From contig NZ_VIDQ01000010.1 in the NCBI RefSeq assembly GCF_009760915.1, positions 62,001 through 126,000 of the forward strand: a DNA stretch of 64,000 nucleotides. The letters are read 5' to 3'. Position numbers and translations under genes: made by a program. The DNA comes from Azohydromonas aeria. Lineage in GTDB: Bacteria > Pseudomonadota > Gammaproteobacteria > Burkholderiales > Burkholderiaceae_C. Below the pieces are notes generated by a model that was given only the letters and a program-made list of their open reading frames with translations, made no database searches and had not been told where the DNA came from. Below are positions 37,749 to 48,931 of this stretch, piece after piece (the stretch's first letter is position 1; each line of letters starts with the position of its first letter).

Positions 37749-38351
37749 TCACAAACACCCTTTGGTGGAAGGAATCACGTCGGCGGCACGCTCGTCCACG
37801 GTCCATGCCATGCGCAGCGCGCGCCCGAAAGCCTTGAAGATGGTCTCGCACTGGTGGTGCGCATTGACGCCCTTGAGGTTGTCGACGTGCAGGCTCACCA
37901 GTGCATAGTTCACGAAACCCTGGAAGAACTCGAACACCAGCTGCGTGTCCAGCGCGCCGATCATCGCCCGGGTGAACTCGACATCCATGTGCAGCCCGGG
38001 GCGGCCTGAAAAATCCACCACCACGCGCGACAGTGCCTCGTCCAGCGGCACGTAGCTGTGGCCGTAGCGCGTCAGGCCCTTCTTGTCGCCCACGGCCTTG
38101 GCCACGGCCTGGCCCAGCGTGATGCCCACGTCTTCCACGGTGTGGTGGCCGTCGATGTGCAGGTCGCCCGTGCACTCGACTTCCAGATCGACCAGCCCGT
38201 GGCGCGCGATCTGGTCGAGCATGTGGTCGAAGAAGCCGATGCCGGTGGCCAGCTTCGCCTGTCCGCTGCCGTCGAGGTTGATCCGCACGCGGATCTGCGT
38301 TTCCTTGGTATCGCGCCGGACTTCGGCGATACGGGGTTCACGGGACGACAT
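37749..38351 (-). CDS. hisB: Imidazoleglycerol-phosphate dehydratase
   Basis: This 200-aa enzyme dehydrates IGP with two Mn ions. It shows [55 protein letters not shown] and the C-terminal [20 protein letters not shown]. It is monofunctional, without the histidinol-phosphatase part of enteric HisB. Its ATG overlaps the hisC stop by one base (TGATG). Confidence 0.96.
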   Translation of the reverse strand: MSSREPRIAEVRRDTKETQIRVRINLDGSGQAKLATGIGFFDHMLDQIARHGLVDLEVECTGDLHIDGHHTVEDVGITLGQAVAKAVGDKKGLTRYGHSYVPLDEALSRVVVDFSGRPGLHMDVEFTRAMIGALDTQLVFEFFQGFVNYALVSLHVDNLKGVNAHHQCETIFKAFGRALRMAWTVDERAADVIPSTKGCL

Positions 38352-39466
38352 CACAGGCTCGCTTTCAGGGCGTCGATCATCAATCGGTTCTCGTCGGGCG
38401 TGCCCACCGTCAGCCGCAGGCAGTTGCCCAGCAGCGGGTGCAGCGCCGACACGTTCTTCACCAGCACGCCGCGGGATTTCATGCCTTCGAAAGCCTGCTT
38501 CGCGTCGGGCACGCGCACCAGGATCATGTTGGCTTCGCTGGGATAGGGATGCGCCCCGGGCAAATCCCGGAGCTGCTGCAACAGCTGTGAGCGCTGCTCG
38601 CGCAGCACCGCCGCCTGGCGCGCGAACTCGTCGGCATGCTCCAGCGCGAACAGCGTGGCCTCGGCATTGAGCGCGCTGATGTTGTAGGGCGGGCGCACCT
38701 TGTCGATCTCGTGCACCAGCGCCGCGGCGCCGGCCATGTAGCCCAGCCGCACGCCGGCCAGGCCGAACTTCGACAGCGTGCGCATCACCAGCACGTGCTC
38801 GTGCTGGGCCATGCGCTGCAGCCAGCTGCGCGACGAGAACGGTTGATAAGCCTCGTCGAACACGACCAGGCCGCTGCCCTGCGCGCCCACGGCCTCGACG
38901 ATGCGCTGCACGGCGGCGTCGTCGAAGAGGTTGGCGGTCGGGTTGTTCGGATAGGCGATGTAGGTGATGGCCGGCCGGTGCTCCTCGATCGCAGCCAGCA
39001 TCGCCGCCTCGTCCAGCTCGAACTCGGCCGTCAGCGGCACGCCCACGAACTGCAGGCCCTGCAGCTTCGCGGACATCTCGTACATCACGAAGCCCGGCAG
39101 CGGCGCCAGGATCTTCGCGCCGGGCCGGTCGCAGGCCAGCGCCAGCAGCGAGATCAGTTCATCGGACCCGTTGCCCAGCATCAGCGCGCAGCCTTCGGGC
39201 AGCTCGACGTACTTCGACAGCGCCGCGATCACGTCGCCCACGCACGAGGTCGGATAGCGGTTGATCGCCACCCGGCCCAGCCGCTCGCCCAGCGCCGCCT
39301 GCAGCTCGGCAGGCAGGCTGAACGGGTTCTCCATCGCGTCGAGCTTCACGAGCCCGCGGCTGTCCTGGATGGCGTAGGCGTGCATGGACTGCACGTCCTG
39401 GCGGATCACGCGCTGCATGCGCGCCTGCAACGAGGGGCTGCTGTTGCTGTTGCTGCTGCTGTTCAT
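38351..39466 (-). CDS. hisC: Histidinol-phosphate aminotransferase
   Basis: This 371-aa PLP enzyme shows [44 protein letters not shown] and the PLP lysine in [16 protein letters not shown]. The ATG at 39466 overlaps the hisD stop (ATGA). The first ten residues are a Ser/Asn run coded by AAC/AGC repeats; the conserved part starts near residue 16. Confidence 0.95.
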   Translation of the reverse strand: MNSSSNSNSSPSLQARMQRVIRQDVQSMHAYAIQDSRGLVKLDAMENPFSLPAELQAALGERLGRVAINRYPTSCVGDVIAALSKYVELPEGCALMLGNGSDELISLLALACDRPGAKILAPLPGFVMYEMSAKLQGLQFVGVPLTAEFELDEAAMLAAIEEHRPAITYIAYPNNPTANLFDDAAVQRIVEAVGAQGSGLVVFDEAYQPFSSRSWLQRMAQHEHVLVMRTLSKFGLAGVRLGYMAGAAALVHEIDKVRPPYNISALNAEATLFALEHADEFARQAAVLREQRSQLLQQLRDLPGAHPYPSEANMILVRVPDAKQAFEGMKSRGVLVKNVSALHPLLGNCLRLTVGTPDENRLMIDALKASL

Positions 39467-40785
39467 TGCGCGTCCTTCCTGAGCCGGAACTCGGCCGCCT
39501 GCGCATGCGCCTGCAAGCCCTCGCCGTAAGCCAGCTCGGCGGCGATGCGGCCGAGCTGCTGCGCGCCCTGCTCGCTGACCTCGATCAGGCTGCTGCGCTT
39601 CTGGAAGTCGTAGGTGCCCAGCGGCGAGGAAAAGCGCGCCGTGCCCGAAGTGGGCAGCACGTGGTTGGGGCCCGCGCAGTAGTCGCCCAGGCTCTCGCTC
39701 GTGTAGGCGCCCAGGAAGATCGCGCCGGCATGGCACAGCAGCGGCTCCCAGCGGTGCGGCTCGCTGGAGCTGACCTCCAGGTGCTCCGGCGCAATGCGGT
39801 TGCTGATCTCGCAGGCCTCTTCCATCGAGCGCGTGAGGATCAGCGCGCCGCGCCCTTCCAGCGAGGCGCGGATCACGTCGGCGCGCGGCATGCCCGGCAG
39901 CAGCCGCTCGATGGCCGCGCGCACCTGCGCGATGTAGCCCGCATCCGGGCTCAGCAGGATGCTCTGCGCCAGCTCGTCGTGCTCGGCCTGGCTGAACAGG
40001 TCCATCGCCACCCAGTCCGCCGGCGTGCTGCCGTCGGCCAGCACCAGGATTTCGCTCGGCCCCGCGATCATGTCGATGCCCACCTGACCGAAGACGCGGC
40101 GCTTGGCGCTGGCGACGTAGGCATTGCCCGGGCCGGTGATCTTGTCCACGCGCGGGATGGTCGCGGTGCCGTAAGCCAGCGCCGCCACGGCCTGCGCGCC
40201 GCCCACGGTGAAGGCCCGGTGCACGCCGGCGACATAGGCCGCGGCCAGCACCAGCGCGTTCTTCTCCCCGCGCGGCGTCGGCACCACCATGACGATCTCG
40301 GGCACGCCCGCGACGTGCGCGGGAATGGCATTCATCAGCACGCTCGACGGGTACGCCGCCTTGCCGCCGGGCACGTAGATGCCCACGCGGTCCAGCGGCG
40401 TGACCTTCTGGCCCAGCAGCGTGCCGTCCTCGTCGCGGTAGCTCCAGCTCTTGCCGCTGGCCTCCAGCTGGCGCTCGTGATACGAGCGCACGCGCTGCGC
40501 GGCGAACTCCAGCGCTTCCCGCTGGGCCGGCGTGATGGCGTCGAACGCGGCCTTCAGTTCCTCGCGCCCAAGCTCCAGCGCCGACACGCTGTCGGCCTGC
40601 ACGCCGTCGAAGCGGGCCGTGAACTCCAGCACCGCGGCGTCGCCGCGACTGCGCACGGCCTCGACGATCTCCGCCACCCGGTGCTCGATCGCGGCATCGG
40701 TTTCGGCCGACCAGTGCAGCACGCGCTGGAAGGCCGTTTCGAAATCCGCGTCGGCGGTGCTGAGGTGGCGCAGCTGCAGGCTCAT
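39463..40785 (-). CDS. hisD: Histidinol dehydrogenase
   Basis: This 440-aa zinc enzyme oxidises histidinol twice to histidine. It shows [59 protein letters not shown] and [13 protein letters not shown], with the zinc His and the base Glu/His region in EHLEVSS. Start ATG 40785 ([10 protein letters not shown]) is used; an earlier ATG at 40836 adds a Pro-rich tail. It follows hisG after 28 nt. Confidence 0.96.
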   Translation of the reverse strand: MSLQLRHLSTADADFETAFQRVLHWSAETDAAIEHRVAEIVEAVRSRGDAAVLEFTARFDGVQADSVSALELGREELKAAFDAITPAQREALEFAAQRVRSYHERQLEASGKSWSYRDEDGTLLGQKVTPLDRVGIYVPGGKAAYPSSVLMNAIPAHVAGVPEIVMVVPTPRGEKNALVLAAAYVAGVHRAFTVGGAQAVAALAYGTATIPRVDKITGPGNAYVASAKRRVFGQVGIDMIAGPSEILVLADGSTPADWVAMDLFSQAEHDELAQSILLSPDAGYIAQVRAAIERLLPGMPRADVIRASLEGRGALILTRSMEEACEISNRIAPEHLEVSSSEPHRWEPLLCHAGAIFLGAYTSESLGDYCAGPNHVLPTSGTARFSSPLGTYDFQKRSSLIEVSEQGAQQLGRIAAELAYGEGLQAHAQAAEFRLRKDAQ

Positions 40786-40813
40786 GGGAACGGCGGGGTG
40801 GGCGAAGGAAGGA

Positions 40814-41473
40814 TCAGGCGGGAATGGCGCCGGCAAAGGCGTCGATGAGCGGCCGCAGCGCGGCGCGCTTGAGCTTCAAGGCTGCCTGGTTCACGACCAG
40901 GCGCGAGGAGATCGGCATGATGTGCTCGACCTCCACGAGGTTGTTGGCGCGCAGCGTGGAGCCGGTGGACACCAGGTCCACGATGGCGTCGGCCAGCCCG
41001 GTCAGCGGCGCCAGCTCCATCGAGCCGTAGAGCTTGATCAGGTCCACGTGCACGCCCTTGTCGGCGAAGTGCTGGCGCGCGATGTGGGTGTACTTGGTGG
41101 CCACGCGGATGCGTGAGCCCTGCTGCACGGCGGCGGCGTAGTCGAAGTCCGCGCGCACCGCCACGCTCATGCGGCAGCAGGCGATGCGCAGGTCCAGCGG
41201 CTGGTACAGGCCCGCGGCGCCGTCGCCGCCGGCATGCTCCAGCAGCACGTCCAGACCGGCCACGCCCAGGTCCGCGCCGCCGTACTGCACGTAGGTCGGC
41301 ACGTCGGTGGCGCGCACCAGCACCACGCGCACCTCGGGGCGGTTCGTGGGCAGGATCAGCTTGCGCGACTTCTCCGGGTCCTCGCCGACCTCGATGCCCG
41401 CGGCGCGCAGCAGCGGCAGGGTCTCTTCGAAGATGCGGCCCTTGGACAGCGCCAGGGTGATGGTCTCGTTCAT
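40814..41473 (-). CDS. hisG: ATP phosphoribosyltransferase, short form
   Basis: This 219-aa enzyme catalyses the first step of histidine synthesis (ATP + PRPP). It shows [39 protein letters not shown] and the PRPP loop [14 protein letters not shown]. It lacks the C-terminal feedback domain of the 300-aa form. Short HisG enzymes depend on HisZ for activity and histidine inhibition. No hisZ is in this window. It follows murA after 29 nt. Confidence 0.95.
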   Translation of the reverse strand: MNETITLALSKGRIFEETLPLLRAAGIEVGEDPEKSRKLILPTNRPEVRVVLVRATDVPTYVQYGGADLGVAGLDVLLEHAGGDGAAGLYQPLDLRIACCRMSVAVRADFDYAAAVQQGSRIRVATKYTHIARQHFADKGVHVDLIKLYGSMELAPLTGLADAIVDLVSTGSTLRANNLVEVEHIMPISSRLVVNQAALKLKRAALRPLIDAFAGAIPA

Positions 41474-41502
41474 GGCTAACTTAACTACTCTGGCTCGCGG
41501 GC

Positions 41503-42879
<1,377 letters not shown>

Positions 42880-43149
42880 TCAGTGGTGGTGGTCGGCGGA
42901 AGGCTGCTGCTGCGCGGCCCACTCGGCGGGCGTGAGGGTCTTCATCGACAGCGCGTGGATCTGCTCGCGCATGCGGTCGCCCAGCGCGGCATACACGCGC
43001 TGGTGGCGCGCCACGCGCAGCTTGCCGTCGAACTCGGGCGAGACGATGGTGGCGAAGAAATGCCGCCCGTCGCCTTCAACCGCCAGGTGCGTGCACTCAA
43101 GGCCGGCGGCGATGTAGCTGCGAACGTCGTCAGGGGTGGGATCGGCCAT
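42880..43149 (-). CDS. BolA/IbaG family protein
   Basis: This 89-aa protein has one BolA domain: VRSYIAAGLECTHLAVEGDGRHFFATIVS and the helix-turn segment RVARHQRVYAALGDRM with the conserved His. BolA/IbaG proteins bind monothiol glutaredoxins through a shared 2Fe-2S cluster. The IbaG type is the one found beside murA. It ends in a His-rich tail. A 93-nt gap leads to murA. Confidence 0.92.
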   Translation of the reverse strand: MADPTPDDVRSYIAAGLECTHLAVEGDGRHFFATIVSPEFDGKLRVARHQRVYAALGDRMREQIHALSMKTLTPAEWAAQQQPSADHHH

Positions 43150-43265
43150 GGTGGCGCGATTCTACCGGTGCGCGCCGTCCATCCCCGGCTCGCTGGGCCA
43201 TCCAGCAGGCTTCGACCCGTAACCAAGTCCTTGCGCGGCGGCCAGCGAATGGCGCGAAAAACGCC

Positions 43266-44033
43266 TCAATGCCGCAGCTTGTACCCGCTGCGCAGCAGCT
43301 GCAGCGCCACCGCGGCGACGACGGCGAAGCTGGCGCCGACCACGACCAGGCTGATCCACGGCGAGGTGTCGCCCACGCCGAAGAAGCCGTGGCGGAAGCC
43401 GTCGATCATGTAGAAGAAGGGGTTCAGGTGGCTCACGCCCTGCCAGAAGCCGGGCAGCGAATGCACCGAGTAGAAGACGCCGGAGAGGAACGTCATCGGC
43501 ATGATGATGAAGTTCTGGAACGCGGCCATCTGGTCGAATTTTTCGGCCCACAGCCCGGCGATCAGGCCCAGCGCCCCCAGCATCCCCGCGCCCAGCACCG
43601 CGAACACCACGATCCACCCCGGCGCCTCCAGCCGCATGGGCGCGAACCAGTAGGTCACCGCGAACACCCCCAGCCCCACCAGCAGCCCGCGCACCATGGC
43701 CGCGCCCACGTAGGCGGCGAACCAGGCCCAGTGCGACAGGGGCGTGACCAGCAGGAACACCAGGTTGCCGGTGATCTTGCTCTGGATCAGCGAGCTGGAG
43801 CTGTTGGCGAAGGCGTTCTGCAGCACGCTCATCATCACCAGCCCCGGGATCAGGAAGCTCGTATAGGCCACGCCCGGATAGACCTGCACGTGCTCCTCCA
43901 GCACGTGGCCGAAGATCAATAAGTACAGCACGGCGGTCAGCACGGGGGCCGCGACGGTCTGGAAGCTGACCTTGTAGAAGCGCAGCACCTCCTTGCGGAA
44001 CAGGGTGCCGGCGCCTTCAAAGATGGCGCTCAT
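43266..44033 (-). CDS. ABC-2 type transporter permease (YadH-like)
   Basis: This 255-aa membrane protein has six hydrophobic spans and the ABC2_membrane pattern FQNFIIMPMTFLSGVFYSVHSLPGFWQ followed by LNPFFYMIDGFRHGFFG. Its ATG overlaps the ATPase stop (ATGA at 44033), so the two are coupled. The YadGH-like exporter beside bolA and murA is a conserved betaproteobacterial pair. The substrate is unknown; cell-envelope material is plausible by context. Confidence 0.92.
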   Translation of the reverse strand: MSAIFEGAGTLFRKEVLRFYKVSFQTVAAPVLTAVLYLLIFGHVLEEHVQVYPGVAYTSFLIPGLVMMSVLQNAFANSSSSLIQSKITGNLVFLLVTPLSHWAWFAAYVGAAMVRGLLVGLGVFAVTYWFAPMRLEAPGWIVVFAVLGAGMLGALGLIAGLWAEKFDQMAAFQNFIIMPMTFLSGVFYSVHSLPGFWQGVSHLNPFFYMIDGFRHGFFGVGDTSPWISLVVVGASFAVVAAVALQLLRSGYKLRH

Positions 44034-44974
44034 GCCGTGGCTCCCTGGGCAGCGCGGCTGGAAGCCGCTTCCTCGGCACCCTGCATGATCTCGATGAACA
44101 CGTCCTCCAGGTCGGCGCGGCCGATCTCCAGCTCCTCCACGCGCACGCCGCTCTGGCGCAGCGCGGCCAGCAGCGTCTCGACCTCGGCGGCGTCGTGCGC
44201 CTTGAGCTGCACGATGCGGCCGGTGATGCGGGCCTGCGGCATCAGCCCGGCCGGCAGCGCGTCGTCGGTCTTGAAGCGCAGCATGGTGCTGGCGGTGCCG
44301 GCCAGCAGGTTGGAGGTGCGGTCCAGCGCCACGATGCGCCCGCGCTTGAGCATGGCGATGCGGTGGCACAGCGCCTCGGCCTCTTCGAGGTAGTGCGTGG
44401 TCAGCAGCACGGTGTGGCCCTGGCGGTTGAGCTTGGCGACGAACTGCCACAGCGTCTGGCGCAGCTCCACGTCCACGCCGGCGGTGGGCTCGTCGAGCAC
44501 GATCACCGGCGGGCGATGCACCAGCGCCTGCGCCACCAGCACGCGGCGCTTCATGCCGCCGGAGAGCTGGCGCATGTTGGCGCCGGCCTTGTCGGCCAGG
44601 CCCAGCTCGGAGAGCAGCTCGTCGATCCAGGCCTCGTTGTTCTTCACGCCGAAATAGCCGCTCTGGATGCGCAGCGTCTCGCGCACGCTGAAGAAGGGGT
44701 CGAACACCAGCTCCTGCGGCACGATGCCCAGCTGCTTGCGCGCCTGGGCGTAGTCGTTGACGACGTCATGCCCCAGCACCGCGACGCGCCCGCCGCTGGC
44801 GCGGTTCAGGCCCGCGAGGATGCTGATCAGCGTGGTCTTGCCCGCGCCGTTGGGGCCGAGCAGCCCGAAGAACTCGCCGCGGCCGATGTCAAAGCTGACG
44901 TCGTCGAGGGCGCGGAAGTCCCCGCGCGCGGTCTGATAGGTCTTGCTGACCTGCTGGAAGCTGACGGCTGGCAT
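44030..44974 (-). CDS. ABC-2 type transporter ATP-binding protein (YadG-like)
   Basis: This 314-aa ATPase shows Walker A GPNGAGKTTL near residue 40, signature LSGGMKRRVLVAQAL, Walker B VIVLDEPTAGVD and a C-terminal extension of about 80 residues typical of the DrrA/YadG type. Start ATG 44974 gives the usual N-terminus MPAVSFQQVSKTY. It heads the leftward series that runs through murA and his to the ferredoxin gene. The Uma2 gene diverges 104 nt away. Confidence 0.93.
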   Translation of the reverse strand: MPAVSFQQVSKTYQTARGDFRALDDVSFDIGRGEFFGLLGPNGAGKTTLISILAGLNRASGGRVAVLGHDVVNDYAQARKQLGIVPQELVFDPFFSVRETLRIQSGYFGVKNNEAWIDELLSELGLADKAGANMRQLSGGMKRRVLVAQALVHRPPVIVLDEPTAGVDVELRQTLWQFVAKLNRQGHTVLLTTHYLEEAEALCHRIAMLKRGRIVALDRTSNLLAGTASTMLRFKTDDALPAGLMPQARITGRIVQLKAHDAAEVETLLAALRQSGVRVEELEIGRADLEDVFIEIMQGAEEAASSRAAQGATA

Positions 44975-45078
44975 AGGGGCGGGATTGTAGGGAGGGGGTG
45001 GAAGACAGCCGGTGCATGAGGCCGGACCGTCCGCGACGGCCACAATCGCAGGCAGACCGACGATCACCGGAGCCGCCC

Positions 45079-45657
45079 ATGGGATTGCCGCAGAAGAGCC
45101 TGGCTTACATCACGCCCGACGAGTACCTGGCGCTGGAAACGCAGGCCAGCACCAAGCACGAGTACCTGGACGGCGCCATCTACGCTTGGCAAGGCCACGG
45201 CCCGCAGGCCATGGCTGGAGGCACCATCCGCCACAACGCCGTGTCCATGGACATCTCGGTCAGCCTGCTCAACCAGTTGCGCGGCCGGCCCTGCCAGGTG
45301 CTGATGGCCGACGTGCGGCTGAACCTGGCCGACCGCAGCGCGTACTTCTATCCGGACGTGCTGGTCACCTGCAGCCCGAACGACCTGGCCCGCGACGACG
45401 GCGTGTCCGAACCCTGCGTGGTGGTGGAAGTACTGTCTCCCGGCACCGAAACCTTCGACCGAGGCGAGAAGTTCGAGGCCTACCGCAAGATTCCCAGCCT
45501 GCAGGCTTACGTGCTGGTCTCGCCCGACCGGCGCAGCATCGAGCTTTTCACCCGCGCCAACGGCTGGCAGGCTCAGCCAGTGGCTGAAGGCGAGGCAGTC
45601 GCCCTGGGTGTCATGGGGCTGCAATTGCTGCCCGGGGAAGTTTTCCAGCGGGCGTGA
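45079..45657 (+). CDS. Uma2 family endonuclease-like protein
   Basis: This 192-aa protein is of the Uma2 (DUF820) PD-(D/E)xK-like fold. It shows HEYLDGAIYAWQGHGPQAMAG, then D93 in YPDVLV, E117 in VVVEVLSPGTETFDRG and a possible migrated lysine K131 in GEKFEAYRKI. Uma2 genes are numerous in cyanobacteria and scattered elsewhere. Their function is unknown, with links to mobile DNA assumed. Start ATG 45079 is used. It stands alone between the ABC exporter and the aminopeptidase. Confidence 0.88.
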   Translation: MGLPQKSLAYITPDEYLALETQASTKHEYLDGAIYAWQGHGPQAMAGGTIRHNAVSMDISVSLLNQLRGRPCQVLMADVRLNLADRSAYFYPDVLVTCSPNDLARDDGVSEPCVVVEVLSPGTETFDRGEKFEAYRKIPSLQAYVLVSPDRRSIELFTRANGWQAQPVAEGEAVALGVMGLQLLPGEVFQRA

Positions 45658-45674
45658 TGCCCGGCAGTCCTCCC

Positions 45675-46748
45675 TCAACCCCCCGCCCCCTCCAGCACCT
45701 TCCTCCGCTCCGCCTTCGGCAGCTTCGCCAGCCGCCGCACCTCGGCGTGGAAGCGGGCCCAGTCGCGGCCCTCGCGCTCGAACAGCCGGATGAAGTCGGG
45801 CACCAGGTCGCCGTAGGCGCCCTGCACTGCCAGCGCGGCGTTGTTGGCGCGGCCGACCCAGCCGTCGTAGGCGCCGTCGCCGCCCCACTCGCGTGCTTTC
45901 AGCGCCTCGTAGTCGCGGCGGAACTCGGCCATCAGCGCCGCCTTCTGCGCACGCTTGTCCTCGGCCGGGGCGTCGCCGCGGTAGAGCGCGTCCAGCTTCG
46001 CGCGCAGCCCGCGCGTCAGCGCCCGGAACTGGACCCGCCGCGCCTCGATGCGCTCGTGCTCGGCGCGCAGCGCCGCGTCACCGCGGTGCTGCAGCCAGCG
46101 CTCCAGCCCCAGGCGCTCCACCGCCGTGGCATAGGACTCGTTGAAGGCGGTGTCGTCGTCCGCGTACGCCTCCTGGTGCGCCAGCTCGTGGAACAGCAGC
46201 CGCGCCAGCTCGGTCTCCGGGCCCAGGGCAAAGGTGTTGAGCAGCGGGTCGCCGCCGAGCCAGTTGCTCCAGCCCAGCGTCGAGTAGGCGGGCACGCCGT
46301 AGACCAGCACTTCCCAGCCTTCACCCTTGAGCTCGTCGCCCAGCGCGCGCGCGTCGTCGCGGCTGAAATAGCCGCGGTAGCCCACGCAGCCCAGCACCGG
46401 GAAGCACCAGGTCTTCAGCTGCAGCGACAGCTCCGGCGCCGCCACCACGTTCCACACCGCGGCGTCGCGCTGCAGGTCGGCATAGCGGCGGTAGCTGGCG
46501 TTGTCGGGCAGCTTCAGCTCGGCCACGGCGAACTCGCGCATCGCCTGGCTCAGCTGCAGCCGCGCACGCAGCTCCGGCGGCGTGGTGGCGTCCCGGACCC
46601 AGTCCTGGACCGGCCGCGCGCTGGCCAGCAGGCTGAAATGGCCGTGCAGCGACTGCGCGTAGTAGCCGACCGTGCCGCAGCCGCCCAGCCAGGGCAGCAG
46701 CGCGGCCAGCGCCAGGGCGCGCAGGGTGCGTGGCACGCCGCGGCTCAC
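45675..46748 (-). CDS. Putative zinc aminopeptidase lipoprotein
   Basis: This 357-aa protein belongs to the aminopeptidase family PF10023-like. It has lipobox L-G-G-C with the cysteine at residue 24 and the zinc motif HELAH at 187-191, followed by FNESYATAVERLG, which supplies the third-ligand region. The start is GTG 46748, overlapping the oxidoreductase stop (GTGA), and gives a proper lipoprotein signal. It probably acts in the periplasm, anchored to a membrane. Coupling to a cytoplasmic-type molybdoenzyme is unexplained. Confidence 0.85.
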   Translation of the reverse strand: MSRGVPRTLRALALAALLPWLGGCGTVGYYAQSLHGHFSLLASARPVQDWVRDATTPPELRARLQLSQAMREFAVAELKLPDNASYRRYADLQRDAAVWNVVAAPELSLQLKTWCFPVLGCVGYRGYFSRDDARALGDELKGEGWEVLVYGVPAYSTLGWSNWLGGDPLLNTFALGPETELARLLFHELAHQEAYADDDTAFNESYATAVERLGLERWLQHRGDAALRAEHERIEARRVQFRALTRGLRAKLDALYRGDAPAEDKRAQKAALMAEFRRDYEALKAREWGGDGAYDGWVGRANNAALAVQGAYGDLVPDFIRLFEREGRDWARFHAEVRRLAKLPKAERRKVLEGAGG

Positions 46749-48829
46749 GCCGGCGCCACCTCCACCAGGCAGTCGTAGAACGACGGCCCGCCGCCCAGGT
46801 CCGTGAGCCGCTGGTGCGTGAGCTCGTTGACGTTGCGCCCGTCCAGCCCCAGCTTGCGCCACCAGATCCCGAGCCCGTTGACCACGCCCGGCCGCGCCCG
46901 CGTGCTCACGCGCGCGCGCAGCTTCACCTCGCCGCGGTCGTTGAAGACGCGCACCACGGCACCGTCCACCACCCCGCGCGCCATCGCGTCCTGCGGGGCG
47001 ATCTCCAGCAGCGGCTCGCCCCCGATGTCGCGCAGGCTCTTCACGTTCACGAAGGTCGAGTTCAGGAAGTTGCGCGCCGGCGGCGAGATCATCGCCAGCG
47101 GGTAGCGCGCGGCGAGTTCCGGCGTCATCTGCGGGCTCTCGTGGTTGGGCACGAAGTCCGGCACGCCCAGCCCCGGCGCATCGACCACCACCTTGCCGTC
47201 CGGCGTCGGGAAGCCGCCCTCGGCAAAGGGCGCATCCGCCACCGGCAGCCGCGCCCAGCCGCGCGCGCGCAGCTGCTCGAAGTCAATGCCCTTGAGCGCC
47301 ACGCGCGCCAGCGCCTCGTCGTCGTCGCCGAAGCACGGGTCCGTGAAACCCATGCGTGCCGCCAGCCGCCGGAAGATCTCGGTGTTGGGCAGCGCCTCGC
47401 CCATGGGCTGAACAGCCGGCTCGTTGATGAGCACGTCGGTGTGGCCGTAGGAGCAGTGCAGGTCCAGGTGCTCCAGCTGCGTCGTGGCCGGCAGCACGAT
47501 GTCGGCGTGGTCCGCGGTGTCGGTCATGAACTGCTCCAGCACCACGGTGAACAGGTCCTCGCGCTGGAAACCGGCCGCCACCTGCGCCGACTGCGGCGCC
47601 ACCGCCACCGGGTTGCTGTTGTAGACGACGACCGCCTCCACCTTCGGCCCGAAATCCGGCGCGGCCTCGCGCAGCAGGTCCTGCCCGATGGTGCTCATGT
47701 TGATGACGCGCGGGCTGCGCCCGGCCAGCAGCTCCGGACGCTGCAGCGCCGCGTCGTTGCGCGCCTGCGCGGCCCAGCCCGAGGCCGAGAGCAGCAGCCC
47801 GCCGGCGCGGTGCCGCCAGGCGCCGGTGAGGCACGGCAGCAGCGCGATCAGCCGCACCGCATTGCCGCCGCCGCGCACGCGCTGCATGCCGTAGTTCAGG
47901 CGGATCGCGGCCGGCTGCACCGTCGCGTAGTCCTGCGCCAGCTCGCGGATCAGCGCCGCGTCCACGCCGCAGACCTCGGCCGCGCGCTCCGGCGTCCACT
48001 CCAGCGCCCTGGCCTTGAGCTTGTCGAAGCCGCTGACGTGGCGCTGGATGTAGTCGTGGTCGAGCGCGTCGCCACGGATCAGCTCGCCCATCAGCGCCAG
48101 CGCCAGCGCGCCGTCGGTGCCGGGGCGCAGCGCGAGGTGGCGGTGGCATTTATCCGCACTGTCGGTGCGGCGCGGGTCGATGCACCAGAGCTTGGCGCCG
48201 GCGCGCTTGGCCTGCTGCGCCAGGTTCCAGAAGTGCACGCTCGACGTGATCGGGTTGCTGCCCCAGATCAGGATCAGCTTGCTTTCGGCGAAGAACTGCA
48301 CCTGCATGCCCACCTTGCCGCCGTAGGTGGCGGCCAGCGCAGCGCCGCCGGCGGAAGCGCAGATGGTGCGGTCCAGCCGCGAGGCACCCAGGCGGTTGAA
48401 GAAGCGGCCGGCCATGGCCTCGCCCTGCAGCAGCCCCATGGTGCCGGCGTAGCTGTACGGCAGGATCGCCTCGGGGTCGCGCGCCGCGATGGCCTTCAGC
48501 TTCGCCGCGACGGTGTCCAGCGCCTCGTCCCAGGAGATGCGCTGGAAGCGGCCGCTGCCCTTGGGGCCGACGCGCTTCATCGGGTGCAGCAGCCGCTCCG
48601 GGTGGTAGGTGCGCTCGGTGTAGCGGCTGACCTTGGCGCACAGCGCGCCCAGGGTGCGCTCGTGCTCGGGGTCGGCCTGCACGCGGATGGCAATGCCGTC
48701 CTGCACGCTCACGCGCAGCGCGCAGGTGTCGGGGCAGTCATGCGGACAGGCGCCGTGGACGTGGCGCACAGGAGAAGCCGCAGTGCCGGCAGGGGTCGAA
48801 AGCGGAGAAATCGGAGCCTGGGAATCCAT
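46745..48829 (-). CDS. Molybdopterin oxidoreductase family protein
   Basis: This 694-aa enzyme is of the DMSO-reductase superfamily. The N-terminal 4Fe-4S site is CPHDCPDTC plus a later cysteine in GALCAKVSRY. The molybdopterin domains include LLQGEAMAGRFFNRLGASRL, IWGSNPITSSVHFW and ADIVLPATTQLEHLD, with a C-terminal molydopterin dinucleotide-binding domain from about residue 570 (LAMISPPARNFLNSTF). There is no Tat signal, so a cytoplasmic place is likely. The substrate is unknown. It is divergent from the M20 gene (102 nt). Confidence 0.92.
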   Translation of the reverse strand: MDSQAPISPLSTPAGTAASPVRHVHGACPHDCPDTCALRVSVQDGIAIRVQADPEHERTLGALCAKVSRYTERTYHPERLLHPMKRVGPKGSGRFQRISWDEALDTVAAKLKAIAARDPEAILPYSYAGTMGLLQGEAMAGRFFNRLGASRLDRTICASAGGAALAATYGGKVGMQVQFFAESKLILIWGSNPITSSVHFWNLAQQAKRAGAKLWCIDPRRTDSADKCHRHLALRPGTDGALALALMGELIRGDALDHDYIQRHVSGFDKLKARALEWTPERAAEVCGVDAALIRELAQDYATVQPAAIRLNYGMQRVRGGGNAVRLIALLPCLTGAWRHRAGGLLLSASGWAAQARNDAALQRPELLAGRSPRVINMSTIGQDLLREAAPDFGPKVEAVVVYNSNPVAVAPQSAQVAAGFQREDLFTVVLEQFMTDTADHADIVLPATTQLEHLDLHCSYGHTDVLINEPAVQPMGEALPNTEIFRRLAARMGFTDPCFGDDDEALARVALKGIDFEQLRARGWARLPVADAPFAEGGFPTPDGKVVVDAPGLGVPDFVPNHESPQMTPELAARYPLAMISPPARNFLNSTFVNVKSLRDIGGEPLLEIAPQDAMARGVVDGAVVRVFNDRGEVKLRARVSTRARPGVVNGLGIWWRKLGLDGRNVNELTHQRLTDLGGGPSFYDCLVEVAPA

Positions 48830-48931
48830 CGCCGCACTATTGCACAGCCCCCCAGGGGCTACCCCGTCGGGGGGATGGGCGGGGCTAAGATTTGTCACAG
48901 GTCGGCGCCGTCCGATGCAGGAGCCCTTGAG

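Noticed and set aside
39430..39470. Trinucleotide run as a CRISPR or tandem-repeat array
   Set aside because: It is a short codon run in hisC without spacers or unit structure.
46730..48931. Long in-frame extension upstream of the M20 gene
   Set aside because: It is antisense to the molybdopterin oxidoreductase. The M20 family start at 48932 with GGAG upstream explains the gene fully.
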